64,000 nucleotides of DNA from Larix kaempferi (GCA_027924585.1 BSBM01000068.1:12931501-12995500), one strand, 5' to 3'; positions 10,131 to 22,631 are shown, counted from the first letter of the stretch. Notes: a model not told the origin generated them from the letters alone. Program-made: numbers and translations.

Positions 10131-10350
10131 TTTACACATATGGGTTTTTCTCCTATTCTTTTATATAAAAAACCTTCAACTTAACCCTTTCTGTGATGAT
10201 TCTTTCTCTTAGGGTCTTTTAGCAAAAATTTCAATTTTCTTCAGACCTGGTGTCAACAATGACAATAATTGATAAATAAATTAAGGAATTAAATTATATG
10301 TGTGGAGTGGGATAATTGATTGATTACACCTTGCTTGATGATTAGTCTTG

Positions 10351-10449
10351 ATTGATCAAGTCAAAGTGCAGTGGAAAAGTTATAATCCTAGCTCTGCGAC
10401 TTGGGAGGACACAACTGAGATGTTCCATAGCTTTCCGCATTTATTCTGA
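10351..10449 (+). pseudogene. C-terminal chromodomain end of a chromovirus pol (family A)
   Basis: The plus strand encodes VKVQWKSYNPSSATWED followed by MFHSFPHLF and a TGA stop. This is the C-terminal chromodomain of a Ty3/gypsy chromovirus integrase. Upstream sequence to 10264 is collinear with 34861-34947 in element E2. Everything further upstream was displaced by the Tat-like insertion. A polypurine tract and family-A LTR follow. Confidence 0.75.
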
Positions 10450-10475
10450 ACTTCAGGATAAGTTCTAAATTAAAT

Positions 10476-10484
10476 AAGTAGGGG
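10476..10484 (+). other. Polypurine tract before family-A LTR
   Basis: AAGTAGGGG followed by TGTA and the LTR start TGTAGTGCCCC at 10489. The same tract precedes the 3' LTR of E2 (35069-35077). This shows the plus-oriented LTR at 10489 is a 3' LTR. Confidence 0.6.
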
Positions 10485-10488
10485 TGTA

Positions 10489-12295
10489 TGTAGTGCCCCT
10501 AGACTACTGCAGACATTGAGGCTGACACTTGCTGAGTGACCCGACTGTTTGAAACATTAATAAAATAATCCTTCGATTCTATTTTGAGTATATTTATGAG
10601 TACGATAGATTGTAAATCAATAATGATATATGTGCATTTGGATAGTTATTGTGAATGGACGATTTCATGTTGTTTAACGATTAAATTTGATATGAAAACT
10701 GTACATGTGAATGATGCTTAACGACTAGCTGTACGATCAATTATGTGATGAGAACGAACAAAGTAATTATTGATGAAATGCATGTCTGATTAGATGAATG
10801 AGTAATGTTTGAGTAAATTATAAATGCTTAACGAAGTAGCAGATTTATAAATCAGATTATGATTATTGAAGACAGTACTACTAACATATGTTGGTTAGAA
10901 CTGTGTGTAGCAATAGGTGAAACGGTTCACCGATGGACACACAAAGGAGTATGAAGGGTCATAGAGTATGGATAAATCACACATGGGGAGAGTGACGATG
11001 ATGTCGACTTCCGACGGAATACCATGCATGAGCATATAAGCACTGATCTGCTTGATCAAGAGCAAAGCGTGAGGGAGTATGAGGTGGTCCATGACAGAGC
11101 TGTTCACGTACGAGTTGGGGGGCGCGCAGTGAGAACGGACTCACTCCTCACGCTATTACTCCCTAATAGCGTGTAGAAGGAGGATAGAAGGTAACGGCTC
11201 CTAAAATCCCTACATGAAGTTCCCGCAAGTTAAAATGAAAGGATGGCGCAGAAGGGCCCAACGATGCGGTACCCTGCCGAGAACAGAAAGAGTGGATGCA
11301 AGGACCTGACGATGTGGTACCTTGCCGATAAATGGAAACGATTGATGATTCGACCCAATGGAGTGGTGCCATGTCAGGGAAATGAATTAGGGAATGGGGA
11401 GTCCCAACGGCGTGGCACCGGGATCCTAGTAAAAACGATTGTTAACTTAATGGCCTAAAAAGGTATAAATTGCACCTAGAGCATTTACTTAGGAAAATGC
11501 ATTTTTAGTACTTTTAGCATTAGAAATTGTTATTTATGCATTTGCACATAAAAGAATATTTTTGAGTATTTAAAAATCTTAAAAATATTTATTTAGGAGC
11601 AATATAGAATCCTAGACATGGACACCTAGTCAATTCCACCTACACCAGAAATCTAGGAGTTAAATGAAATATCTTGGGGACAAACATGAGCAAACATAAG
11701 AATGTTCATGCATCTCCTAGAGAAATTGACACATGGATGGGTGAGTATTATTAAATTAGAAATTTAATAAAATATATATTTATGCATGAAGCGACATGTG
11801 TCGCATGGAATTTCCTTTAAAAGGAAGGCATTGGGAATGGGTAAAGGACCTAGACCTTGGATGACTATCGTAATTTTGAATTATTTCATGACTTGCTACT
11901 ATTGAGGGTTTTCCTGGAAATCTTGGTGGGGGGGAATCCCAAGCTGGGTTTCTTGATTATTGTGTGTGAGCTTTACGACCCAAAGCTCGGGGGAGGCCAT
12001 GCGACTGAAAGCATGAGCCTATGGTTGGGTGGCAAAGCTAACGGTTGCTTCACCTATGGTTAAACGATCTTTGCTGGAGGGATCCTATGGAAGACATGGA
12101 CAACAATGGACCAGCTTGATTGGGTTGACAAGTTATGGTTTTGTTTATTTTCTTTAAGTTATTTTTTTTTTTTAATTTATTTATTTTTTTTTTTTTATTT
12201 TTTTTTTTTCAGAATTTATGATAGTTAATCTGTTTGTATGAAGTTGTTTAAGTTTCAGGTTAAGCTCAAGAGGACCCTAAAGGAGGGGCCCTACA
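10489..12295 (+). repeat. Family-A LTR, plus orientation (1807 bp)
   Basis: TG...CA ends, preceded by a polypurine tract, so it is the 3' LTR of the chromovirus remnant. It contains a T-rich tract at about 12160-12210 and no convincing coding sequence. Confidence 0.8.
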
Positions 12296-12311
12296 TTGCT
12301 CTGATAACAAA
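12296..12311 (-). other. Primer-binding remnant at the centre of palindrome A
   Basis: On the minus strand TTTGTTATCAGAGCAA follows the end of the minus-oriented LTR. This is the tRNA-iMet primer site (canonical core TGGTATCAGAGC) with one change. The sequence then passes straight into the inverted second LTR, so internal sequence is cut off within the primer-binding site. Confidence 0.75.
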
Positions 12312-14096
12312 TGTAGGGCCCCTCCTTTAGGGTCCTCTTGAGCTTAACCTGAAACTTAAACAACTTCATACAAACAAATTAGCTATCATAAATAATGAAA
12401 AAAAATTAAATAATTTAAGTAAATAACTTAACAAAAATAAACAAAACCATAACCTATCAACACATCAAGCTGGTCCACTATCGTCTGCATTGTCTGTAGG
12501 ATCCCTCTAGCAAAGCTCATTTAACCATAGGAGAAGCAACCGTTAGCTTCGCCACCCAACCATTGGCTCATGCTTTCAGTCACATGGCCTCCCCCGAGCT
12601 TTGGGTCGTAAAGCTCACACACAATAATCAACAAACCCAGGCTGGGATTCCCCCCCACCAAGATTTCCATCCAAACCCTCAATAACAACAAGTCATGAAA
12701 TAATTCAAAATTGTGATAGTCATCCAGGGTCTAGGTCGTTTACCCGTTCCCAATGCCTTCCTTTTAAAGGAAAATTCCATGCGACACATGTCGCTTCATG
12801 CATAAATATATATTTTATTAAATTTCTAATTTAATAATACTCACCCATCCATGTGTCAATTTCTCTAGGAGATGCACCAACATTCCTAAGTTCGCCCATG
12901 TTTGTCCCCAAGATATTTCACTTAACGCCTAGATTTATGGTGTAGGTGGAGTTGACTAGGTGTCCATGCCTAGGATTCCATTTTGCTCCTAAATAAATAT
13001 TTTTAATATTTTTAAATACTCAAAAATATTCTTTTATGTGAAAATCCATAAATAACAATTTCTAATGTTAAAAGTACTAAAAATGCATTTTCGTAAGTAA
13101 ATGCTCTAGGTGCAATTTATACGTTTTTAGGCCATTAAGTTAACAATTGTTTTTACTAGGATCCCGATGCCACGCCGTTGGGCCTCCCCATTCCTTAATT
13201 CATTTCCTCGACATGGCACAACTCCGTTGGGTCCAGTCATCAATCGTTTCCATTTCTTGGCAAGGTACCACATTGTCGGGTCCTCGTGTCCACTCTTTCC
13301 GTTCTTGGCAGGGTACTGCATCATCGGGCCCTTCTGCTGCCCTCCTTTAATTTTGACTTGCGGGAACTTCATGAAGGGATTTCAGGAGTCATTACCTTCT
13401 ATCCTCCATCTGCATGCTATTAGCGACTAATGGCGCTGAGGAGTGATTCCGTTCTCACTGCGCGCCCCCCCAACTCGTACGTGACCAGCTCCGGTGTGGC
13501 CCACCTCGTATGCCCTCACACTTTCCTCTTGAGCAAGTGGATCAGTGCTTATCTGCTCATGCGTGGTATTCCCTCGGAAGTCAACATCATCGTCGCTCTC
13601 CGTATGTGTGATTTATCCAGACTCTACGACCCTTCATATTCCTTTGTGTTTCTGTCTGTGAACCATTTCACCTATCGCTACACACATTTATCACCAACAT
13701 ATATTAGCAGTAATGTCCTCAATAATCATAATCTGATTCATAAATCTGCTACTTCCTTAAGCATTTATAATCTACTCAAACATTACTGATTCATCTAAAC
13801 AGACATGCATTTCATCAATAATTACTTTCTTCATTCTCATCACATAATCAATCGTACAACTAGTCCTTAAGCATCATTCACATGTACAATTTTCATATCA
13901 AAGTTAATCGTTAAACAACATGAAATCGTCCATTCACAATAACTACCGAAATGCACATATATCATTATTGATTTACAATCAATCGTAATCATAAATATAC
14001 TCAAAATAAAATCAAAGGATTATTTTATTAATGTTTCAAATAGTCGGGTCACTCAGCAGGTGCCCTCAATGTCTGCAGTAGTCTAGGGGCACTACA
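12312..14096 (-). repeat. Family-A LTR, minus orientation (1785 bp)
   Basis: Begins at 14096 (TGTAGTGCCCC on the minus strand) and ends CCCTACA at 12312, directly followed by primer-binding sequence. By context it is a 5' LTR. The outer flank (AACAG, 14097-14101) has no partner at the left end. Confidence 0.8.
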
Positions 14097-16278
14097 AACA
14101 GATACATAAGTAGTCATCGTGCACCAGATCTACGTGGTTCACCCAACCATGGGCTATGTCCACCAAGGAAAGTCGCAATATATTTATTATCCAAAATGAA
14201 GGATTACATCGTACAATACAGTTATTTCTTTCCATTTTCTCCAAGCCTCTTTCATAGAGCGCTCTTTCAATAATCTAACTCTGAAATGTAAAAACATGAG
14301 ATGGAGGGTTCGGCCTCTACAAGGCCATCCCTTCCCATAGTTTTCTGCGAAACCAATAAGAAAAACTTTACATATAATTCCATACATAGCCATATATATA
14401 TAATAAAATATCTAGAATGCATAGAGTCGATAACCCCAAATCTCTTCACAATAACAATTAAAACCATACCACATACAACAGTATTATATGGAGTAATAAT
14501 CATTCCAACAAACATTTATCCTATTCAATAAATACTGAACTTATATATATATATATTTGTATACTCAAAAAATTTATCCGACTCCTTACCAAGCCTAAGG
14601 CAGGGACCGATAACGTAACTAAGAAGCAAGGTATAAATGTCGAGAATCCGAGATTCAAAAATAGGCAGCAATCTATAAACAGATTCAAGATAGTATAAAA
14701 ACAAATAGAACAAGCATTTAAACCTGGTAGAAATGGCATTGGATCAATGCTGGTAAACAAATGAATATCAATACTAAGTATCTCCAATAGTAAACACGCT
14801 GGGATACTTTAGCGATCTGGAGGATCTAGTGCCTCTCTAACTCTTCTCTAAAAATTATGAAAATTGTTTTGAGTCTGAACCAAGATGGGGGTTTCAACCA
14901 TTCCTAGCCATGCCCTTCTACACTGGACAATGCTCTACTATACAACAAGTGTAAGTGTAGGAGCCTACTACAACTTAAATAAGACTTGGTAAACAATAAA
15001 GAAAGAAAAGGAAGAGGTACTTTGTCTCTCTACCAGCGAACTCATCGAACGGTGGTAAAACTCAGAGATTTTCCATTGCTATTATATGAAAACACTCGAT
15101 CGATTCTGAAGAGGTCGATGTATTTGATTTCACGGTTATCACCTCTGCAAATACCTAACACTATGAAAAATAATGCATATTTATTTAAAAGATAACCCTG
15201 TGGGCATGAGTGGGCAGAGGATTACTAGACTAACTACAATGTTTTATGGATGATGCACGGCGATTATGATCCGGCATAGTACAACAACAAAAAATACTTG
15301 GCAACATGACTATCAATCCATGTGTGGCTAGCCTCTATCGTGGTAGAGTGTAAGCTCTATCAAGGGTAATCCCAATAACTATAGACAACAAAATATATAT
15401 AGATATGTTTGGATACAAGTAGAAGGTACAATTGGATCAATAGAAGTACTAGCTCGTGAATTTGTCTGAGAAAACATTCAGAAATAAAGTTTCGCAAAAG
15501 AACCTATCTGAGAGGGATATCTTTGAAAATTCTCATTGAGATCTTCGGTTTTATCCAACAATGCTAAGCCGAGACCATACCAAGCATGCAGAAAAAGAAA
15601 AACAAGGTTTCCTATTAAACTTTTCCATCACTGCTTATCGAGCACAAATCTCAGTATATACAATGAAAATGAGTTAAGACCAAACCATATGTAAATATCT
15701 ACACATGAACAGGGAGGATCGTTGTTGCATCAAAACAAATCAGAGATCAGGGCATGTAAATATTTACCAATCCAGGACGGATTGCTATTCATAAAAAAAA
15801 ACAACTCAGGGATCAGGCTTACTGCCGTCCTTTCCCGCCTACAACCAAACAATAACTAAATCAACCCGCAGCAGACAATACTTTAATCGGAAATTAGATC
15901 TATGATTCCACAGGAAGATCTATCTTTTCATAAGAAAGGAAATGAAATAAGAATTTTACAAGACATTCAACATGGATTTTCCCCAAAACCTACGACCAAG
16001 CCCTTTTTTCCCTGATTTGGATTTGGACTCCCTTAAGTAACCACGGGTCCTCCCCCTTTTCCCCATACGTTCTCCTTTAACAAACCTAGAAAAAATGCTT
16101 TGGCAGGTCCACCCTTAGGAAGATCGCCCTCGGATTCCTTTACTATCGGTGACACATTGCAGTTCAAAAGGTGCCATCTGCCAACAAGGTAGAAGGTTTT
16201 CATTGCCATAATGGTTGTGGCCTCCCTAAACAGATATAATAAATATAACCAAATTATATTAATAATAATTTCATACAT
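14097..16278. other. Unassigned DNA between palindrome A and the LINE
   Basis: No ORF above about 110 codons with recognisable content. A motif at 14120-14175 (ACGTGGTTCACCC, then GGGCTATGTCCACC) resembles sequence common in plant repeats, so this is probably old retroelement DNA. A short AT dinucleotide run lies near 14538. It is contiguous with 22890 onward once the LINE is removed. Confidence 0.5.
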
Positions 16279-16291
16279 AATTGTTATACCT
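16279..16291. repeat. LINE target-site duplication, left copy
   Basis: AATTGTTATACCT, identical to 22877-22889 at the 3' end of the LINE after its A run. It marks the 5' end of the insertion as complete. Confidence 0.8.
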
Positions 16292-16789
16292 TTGGTTCTG
16301 AAAAAATGGGGGGTGCGAGGCATGCTAGGGTTTACCAGCGATTTTGCAGATTTTCTCAATCTTGACGGTTGATTGGTTGATTGAGTGGCCTGCGACGACT
16401 TGGAGTCAAGCCGATTTGCAGAATTGGCCCAGTACCAGCCAAGGTTAAAAAAAGTGGGAACTGATTTTTGTTGGTCGTAGGCTACTTTTTCCTTCTCTCA
16501 ACCTGATTGTCGGTTTTTCTGCAAAAAGTATGCATTTTCCTTGTGTTGTGCCTCCTCTATTTTTAGTGGTTTTACTTTTTTTGCAGTCCTTGTTTCTACT
16601 TTTGGCCTTGTTTTTGGCTGGGTTTGGGGCGGCTTCCTGATTTGGGTGCTCTCTTTGTCCAAAGGGTGGTGTGGGCCCTCTTGGTACTTTTTCCCTGGTG
16701 TCGGTTTCTCTCTCCCCGGCAGCTGTCCCTCTCAATCTAACAAGTCACCGGCAGCTGGGGTTTTACCTTTTTCAGTGGTGGTCCTCATT

Positions 16790-18493
16790 ATGATGGAGTC
16801 TTCTCGATTCCTAAACCCTAATCTGCTACCTTCATCATTGGACTGTGGTGTTCTTCAGGGTTTAGCTGAGAATGTAGACCATTGCAGAGATAAGCTACGT
16901 GGGCTGAAGGCTAAGTCTAAAAGGAACTTAAAAACTTTTAAGGCCAGAGCTAAAATTTCCTGTTATGACATTGATGGTGATTATAACCTAGAAAGAATTG
17001 GGATTCTGGCGGAACGAGCTCTGGTGGGCAGGCTGGAGTTCTCTTCAGGTAGCAAGCTAGAAATTTCTGAATGGGTATCTAAGTATTGGGTACCTCTTAC
17101 CGGTATGGATCCTCGCATTAACCTCCTCATGAACAGGTGGATTTTATTCACTTTTAATGAAGCGGCACATCTATATATGATATTATCTCATTTCTGGGAG
17201 TTTAAACAGGGCTCATTGTTTTTAAAACGATGGCACCTAAATTTTAATCCCCTGCATGAATTCCAACCACTTCGGCATATTTGGATGATCATTCCAGGCC
17301 TCCCTATCGAGCTCTGGACAGAAGAGGTCATTTCGGGCCTTGCTAATGCTGTTGGTAGATTTGTACGTATTGATAAACAAAATTTCTTTGGAATGGATCA
17401 CCGGTTTGCTAAAGTTATGGTTGAGATTGATACGAGGGGTGGTCTTCCAGCAGAAATTGAAATTGCTTGGGGGTCTAGGGTATTGAAGCAGACGCTCGAC
17501 TTCTTCAAAATTCCATTTCGTTGTGTTTCCTGCAAGAGAATTGGTCACGTTCGTGCTTCCTGCCCATACATTTTTAAGAATTCGACGGCTTCTCATGCTT
17601 TGGAATTTATTTCTCCTAAGGCTGGAGCTTCCCTGTCTTCTATGGATCTTTCGAGTAAGTCAAACTGTAAAACCCCCATTTACTATCTAGATTTAACTTC
17701 GGATGAACTTCTTTTCCTTGAAAATTCTGAGAAAATGCTCTCCAAACGCATCTCTATGGGTGACATTCAGATGAGACATGACCGAGTGACAGGGCTTCCA
17801 TTAGTTAATCAGTTGGATAATCCCTCCTGTTCAAATGTTGGCCGTAAGCTTTTTAGTGGTCCGGAGGTCGACTCTTCTACCTTAGGGCTTTCTTCGTCTC
17901 GATCTGCAGGAATTTCTAACCCTTCCCCCAAGTTGTCTTCTCTCCCTAGCCTTTTGGAACCCCAAGCAACTCTTTCATCTCGACCTGCAGAAAATGTTAT
18001 ATTAAACCCTTCTCCTGAGTTGTCAACACTCCCTAGCCCTTTAGAACCCCAGGCAACTCATTCCGATGACTTGGTTCAGACTTCCTCTGTTGGTCCTTTT
18101 TCAATAGCCTCTTCGAATTTGGGGGGTGGTGGGAATCAAAATTTGGGTGAGTCTAAGTTTTTAAATGGCTCTGCTAACACTCCTAATTCTGAAGTTAATG
18201 ATATTTTAGATGACAGTGGCTATCTCATCTAGGCAAATGGAGATGAATTCCCCCCATTATATTCATTCTCTAAGAATCCGGGAAGTGGGTCTCGGGCTAT
18301 GTATGTTCATTCCTTAAACTTCCAAAATGTCACTATTAGGAGGGGAAATAAGAAGAAGAACAATGTCAAAAATGTACATCTTCCTCTAGACTCTTACACC
18401 CCGATTTCTCAGAGATTAGAGGAGGTGGACAGAGCAGATCGGGTTGGTTCCTTGCGGATTAGAGTGTCGTCCCCCAATTTGATTTCTTCTTAA
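16790..18493 (+). pseudogene. LINE ORF1: DUF4283-type domain and CCHC nucleic-acid-binding protein
   Basis: Start chosen at the tandem ATG at 16790; the frame is open further upstream but that part is low-complexity hydrophobic. A DUF4283-like region spans roughly codons 60-230 (LMNRWILFTFNEAAHLY; WMIIPGLPIELW). It is followed by the knuckle CVSCKRIGHVRASC, an exact CX2CX4HX4C. A Ser/Pro-rich tail contains a repeated segment (LSSLPSLLEPQ and LSTLPSPLEPQ). An in-frame TAG at 18230-18232 interrupts it, but the same frame then stays open to TAA at 18491-18493, which overlaps the ORF2 ATG as TAATG. ORF1 proteins of this type bind LINE RNA. The natural end could be either stop. Confidence 0.75.
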
Positions 18494-21400
18494 TGTCTAT
18501 TCTGTCATTGAATGTACGTGGACTGGTTAAGGTGTCAAGGGCTCAGGCTTTAACCAACCTCCTTAATGCTACTGTCCCTTCTATCATTCTTCTGCAAGAG
18601 ACCATGTGTGAAGAAATTCTAGCTATTCAAAAACTTTGTAAGCTTCTTCCTCTTTGGGAGGTGGCTGCAGTTAGTTCCTGTGGTTTATCTGGGGGTTTAG
18701 CAGTGGCTTGGGATCCTAATTTCTTTGATTTTAAGGTCTTTTCTACTCCCTGGGGTATCCTTTTAAAAGGTTCTTTCTGTGGAAATAAACACCCTCTTTC
18801 TATTCTAAACTGCTATGCTCCATATAGGGAGAGACAGACCTTTTGGACATCTCTCCAGGGTTCTGGGATTTTGAATTCAGATGACTTGATCATTGCAGGT
18901 GACTTAAACTTCACTTGTCATGCTGCAGAAATATGGGGACCCTCTGCCATAATAGACGATTTAGCATATTTCTTTGCTCAGTTTATTGTGGATGCTGATT
19001 TGGTGGATGTTCAGCCTCATATTCTGACACCTACCTGGACTAATGGTAGATTTGGGAAAGACGGTGTACATAAGAGATTGGATAGATTTATTATCAAATC
19101 GGCATTATTGGGCTATTTCCAGAAGCATAGATCATGGGTTTTCGAACACAAATTTGCAGACCATTGGCCCATCATTATACAACTTGATGAATTTAGAGGC
19201 AATCAAGCTCTGCCCTTCAAGTTTAACTCTTCCTGGCTTGATGATGATTCCTTTTGCAACATGGTTAGAGCGTATTGGTTAAGCTATGATGTTTTAGATT
19301 CAAATCCGATTCAGAACTTCTGTCACAAATTAAAGGGTTTAAAAGACTCTGTTTCCAAATGGATCAAAGACAAAAAGATGGCAGATAAAAAGGAGTTAAT
19401 TCTGCTAGAACAAAAGCTTCAGGCTTCCATCTCTGCAAATATTCATAATAATTTATCTTATGATGATTTTGAGGTCATGAGACAGATTGAGAAGAAAAAA
19501 GATGACCTCCTTATTTAGGCTGAAAAAGAATGGCACTAAAAAGTTGAGCCATTTGGATTTCCCATGGTGATAAGAACACTAAATTCTTTCACTCATTTGT
19601 ATCAGCATGAAGGAACACAAAGTACATTTGGGAAATAGATAATGACAGAGGTCTACAACTTTCTAGGCTTGATAGCATCAAATCTGAAGCTGTCTCCTTT
19701 TTTGGTCATATTTATAAAGATCCAGGTGAATGTGTTCTGACAGAACAGATTAAAGTTGCCACTTTATATCCACGCTTTTTTAATGATCAAGAAGCTGTCA
19801 GAATACAAGAAGAGGTCTCCTTGGAAGAAATTGAACAGACCCTAAAAAATTTTGCTAAAGAGAAAAGCCCCGGGCCTGATGGGTGGCCGGTGGAGCTTTA
19901 TCTGCATTTTTTTGATCTGATGGGGAGAGAACTAAAAGATTTGGTGAACTATTCTATGATCAATGGATATATCTCGGGTGGACTTAATTCCACATTTGTG
20001 ACCCTCATCCCAAAAAAAGATAAGCCCAGGTCTTTTGGTGATTATCGTCTGATTGCTCTCTGCAACCTGCTATACAAGCTTATTTCAAAAATCATTGCTG
20101 ATCGTATTAAGTCTGTACTATCCCAGCACATCTCCATGGAACAGTTTGGGTTCTTGACAGGAAGACAGATACATGATGCAATTGGTATTTCGCAGGAGCT
20201 GCTGCATAGTATTAAGATATATAAGAAAAAAGCACTTTTGCTTAAGATAGACTTGGAAAAAGCATATGACAATAGACTTGGAAAAAGCATATGACAATCT
20301 TTTCTTAGATTGATCCTCATCAGAATTGGGATGCCTTCTTTAATTATTAAATGGATAATGGCTTGTATTACTTCCATGAGCATCCCTGTGCTTATTAATG
20401 GTAGTCCGTCTGATTTTTTCAGCTGCTCCAGGGGGATCAGGCAAGGGTGTCCCCTATCCCCGTTGTTATTTATTTTTGTTATGGATGGGTTCAGCAGATT
20501 GATCAATCAAGCTTTAAAGAGAGGGCGGATAAAAGGTATAAAGATATCAAAGGATTGTGTGATTACCCATACTCTTTTTGCTGATGATGTTTTAATGGCT
20601 GGTGTGGATTCTGTTGAGGAGTGGGTTGCATACAATGAAATTATTCAGACCTTTTGTTGTGCTTCAGGGATGAAAGTTAGCTCTGCTAAATCTAATTTTT
20701 ACCATATATCTCCAATGGGTGGTCACCTTAGTGACATTCTTTCGATTCTTCCTTTTAAGTGCTGCCAATTAGAACAGGGTTTTAAATATCTGGGTTTCCA
20801 TCTTAAACCCAACAATTATCAAATTAAAGATTGGTTTTGGTTGCTGAGAAAAATTGAGGCACGAATAGCACATTGGTCCTATAGGTTATTGTCTATTGGT
20901 GGTAAGCTTATCTTACTGAAGTTTGTGCTTTCCAGCATACCAGTTTACTGGTTTTCCTTGCTTGAAGTTCCATCAGCTATACTTAAGATCATCAAAAGAT
21001 ATTTCTTCAATTTTCTTTGGTTTGGGTCTACAAACAGTGGGAAGATTTCCTTGGTTGCAGCAGATTCCATTTCCAGACCGTATAGATTTGGGGGATGGGG
21101 TATCAAGGATTTGGGCATCTTTAACATTTCTCTCAGACTCAAAAGTATCTGGAGATGTCTTTTTGGCAAAACTCTCTGGTCTTCTCTCATTAATGGAAAA
21201 TATATTAAATCAGATCTCGCCTGTTGGATTAGAAGCCCCAAATTGGCAAGTTGGAACTTCTCCCCCTTGTGGCGTGGTTTTATGAAGATCTTTCATTGGA
21301 TAAAAAATGATCTCACATGGCAGGTAGGGTCGGGAGAAATGATTCGTGTTGGGATTGACCCCATCATTGGTATGGATGAGAATTATATTCTGCCACATTC

Positions 21401-22631
21401 TATCTCCCGATATCTTCAGATCATAGGTTTGAATACCTTGGACAAAATCCATCTGCGTCGCAATGGGAATGTGAATTCTGCAAAGTGGTTGTCTGCTCAG
21501 GACATTGGTCTCTCTGGTCACTTAGCATATATTTGGGATGCTTACACCTCGAATTTAAACTCTGCAGGTGTTAGAATAAGTCAAGATCTGGATCTGCTTA
21601 TATGGGGGGGAAACCCTGCAACTGGTCATGTTACAGCACGATCTGCATATTCTAGAATTGCTCAAGACTTGTATATTTATCCACAGGATTGGTGGTATAA
21701 GAGGCTCTGGCAGTGGTCTATCCCTGCTAAACTTAAATGTTTCTGTTGGTTGTTATTGCAAGATAAATTGAAGACCTGGGACAACCTGTGCAAACGGGGT
21801 TGGAGTGGACCCAGCCTATGTATACTTTGTAAAAATGAAGCTGAGACAAAACAACATCTCTTTGTAAACTGCAGTTTCACTTATAAGATCTGGGACGTGG
21901 TTTCAACAAGATTGAATATTTCACAGTGCTGTGACGTGGGTGACTTTAACAAGTGTTTATTAAATTGGTTCAGATGCAGCAGAAAGTTTTTTTACATTGC
22001 TATTTGTATTCCTTGGGCTATTCGGTATTCCAGAAACTGTGCCATATTTCAAAATGTCACTCCTGATTACCTCCTATCTAGCAGGATTGCTTTAAATATG
22101 TTTGACACATGTAAGGAAGATGAGCATAAGTCAAAGACAGGCAGAATCAATTTATTTAATTTCAAAGTGGATCAACCTATTCCCTTCTTTGATGGAGCTT
22201 CACAATTTGGTTTATGTGCTGTTGGAGGAGTCATTTATCTGAACGAGTCTCATTACTTTACTATTAGACTCAATTGTGGATCCGGCACAAATATGAAAGC
22301 GGAGTTAATGGCTCTCTGGTGTGTTCTTAAAATTTCTAATATCTTTGGTTTGGTTAACATCAAGGTTTATGGTGACTCCAGGGTTACCATCAAATGGGCT
22401 GAGGGTGATTTCAAACTTAATGTGTTGAACTTGAGACACTGGGCTCTTCGGACACATTTTGAAATTTCAAAGCAGCAGGGTATCATTTTCGAGCATATAT
22501 ATAGAGATCACAACTCCCTCGCTGATAAGCTCTCAAAACAAGCCTTATCTGGTGTGGAAGGGCAGCTGTTCTGGGAGGAATGGTTCGATAATTGTCTACA
22601 GGATTGTGGCTCCACCTACTTTTTTGACTGA
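18493..22631 (+). pseudogene. LINE ORF2: endonuclease, reverse transcriptase, RNase H (broken)
   Basis: 18493-19518 encodes an APE-type endonuclease with the expected motifs: SLNVRG, LQET, NCYAPY, AGDLN, PTWTN, LDRF and FADHWPI. It stops at TAG (19516-19518). The frame then changes near 19520-19550 and meets TGA at 19608-19610. RT resumes in the new frame (KSPGPDGWP near 19865; FADDV near 20577, catalytic pair intact). A 25-bp tandem duplication at about 20261-20310 with a small adjacent loss breaks it again. 20310-22631 is open, with a zf-RVT-like region near 21690-21890 (CKNEAETKQH) and an RNase H at the C-terminus (FDGAS, GDSR, RDHNSLADKLS). It would nick target DNA and prime reverse transcription there; this copy cannot make a full protein. 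Confidence 0.85.

Larger units (their letters stand above)
1..10258 (-). mobile_element. Tat-like Ty3/gypsy LTR retrotransposon, left-truncated by window
   Basis: Read on the minus strand: a 5' LTR (10258 to 5201), a tRNA-Asp-type primer-binding site, a 150-nt leader, then gag, protease, an extra RNase H, RT, a degenerate RNase H and the integrase zinc finger, which runs off the left edge. The right boundary is supported by the LTR start TGTTGACACC (minus) and by a paralogous unoccupied sequence near 34850-34950, where the flanking DNA from 10264 onward continues without the element. The candidate target duplication ATGAC (10259-10263) cannot be confirmed because the other end is outside the window. 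Dual RNase H is known for the plant Tat lineage (Ogre, Retand and relatives). Tat is my placement from domains, not from a tree. Confidence 0.8.
5201..10258 (-). repeat. 5' LTR of the Tat-like element, 5058 bp, containing a long ORF
   Basis: On the minus strand it begins TGTTGACACC and ends TGCTAACA, an imperfect terminal inverted pair of TG...CA type. It is directly followed by the primer-binding site. Length is about 5 kb, similar to the largest known Ogre LTRs. From 5' to 3' it holds a GC-richer upstream region (about 10130-9540), a TATA box, a 1069-codon ORF, a second TATA box near 5900, and a non-coding stretch of about 700 bp to the terminus. The second LTR is outside the window, so the boundary rests on one copy plus the paralogous flank at 34850. 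Confidence 0.72.
10489..14096. repeat. Palindrome A: two family-A LTRs joined tail to tail
   Basis: Arms 10489-12295 (plus) and 12312-14096 (minus) are complementary over their whole length, with frequent substitutions and small indels. Outer ends read TGTAGTGCCCC and GGGGCACTACA; inner ends read GGGGCCCTACA and TGTAGGGCCCC. The arms are separated by only 16 nt. The left flank is a polypurine tract plus chromodomain, so no target duplication encloses the unit. Visible divergence between arms argues against a sequencing or assembly artefact. Confidence 0.85.

Noticed and set aside
5201-10258. LTR limited to about 1 kb with the 1069-codon ORF belonging to a different upstream element
   Set aside because: No TG start with flanking evidence was seen near 6000-6100, whereas 10258 coincides with the break in homology to 34850. 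Kept as the main alternative.
13430-13789. 119-codon ORF antisense to the family-A LTR, with a similar 70-codon ORF in the other arm (10895-11107)
   Set aside because: Similarity is explained by the arms being copies of one LTR. No known domain, and the frame ends differ.
10489-14096. Palindromes as sequencing fold-back or assembly artefacts
   Set aside because: Arms differ by many substitutions and indels, and palindrome B has target duplications with an empty-site paralogue. Raw reads would still be the final test.
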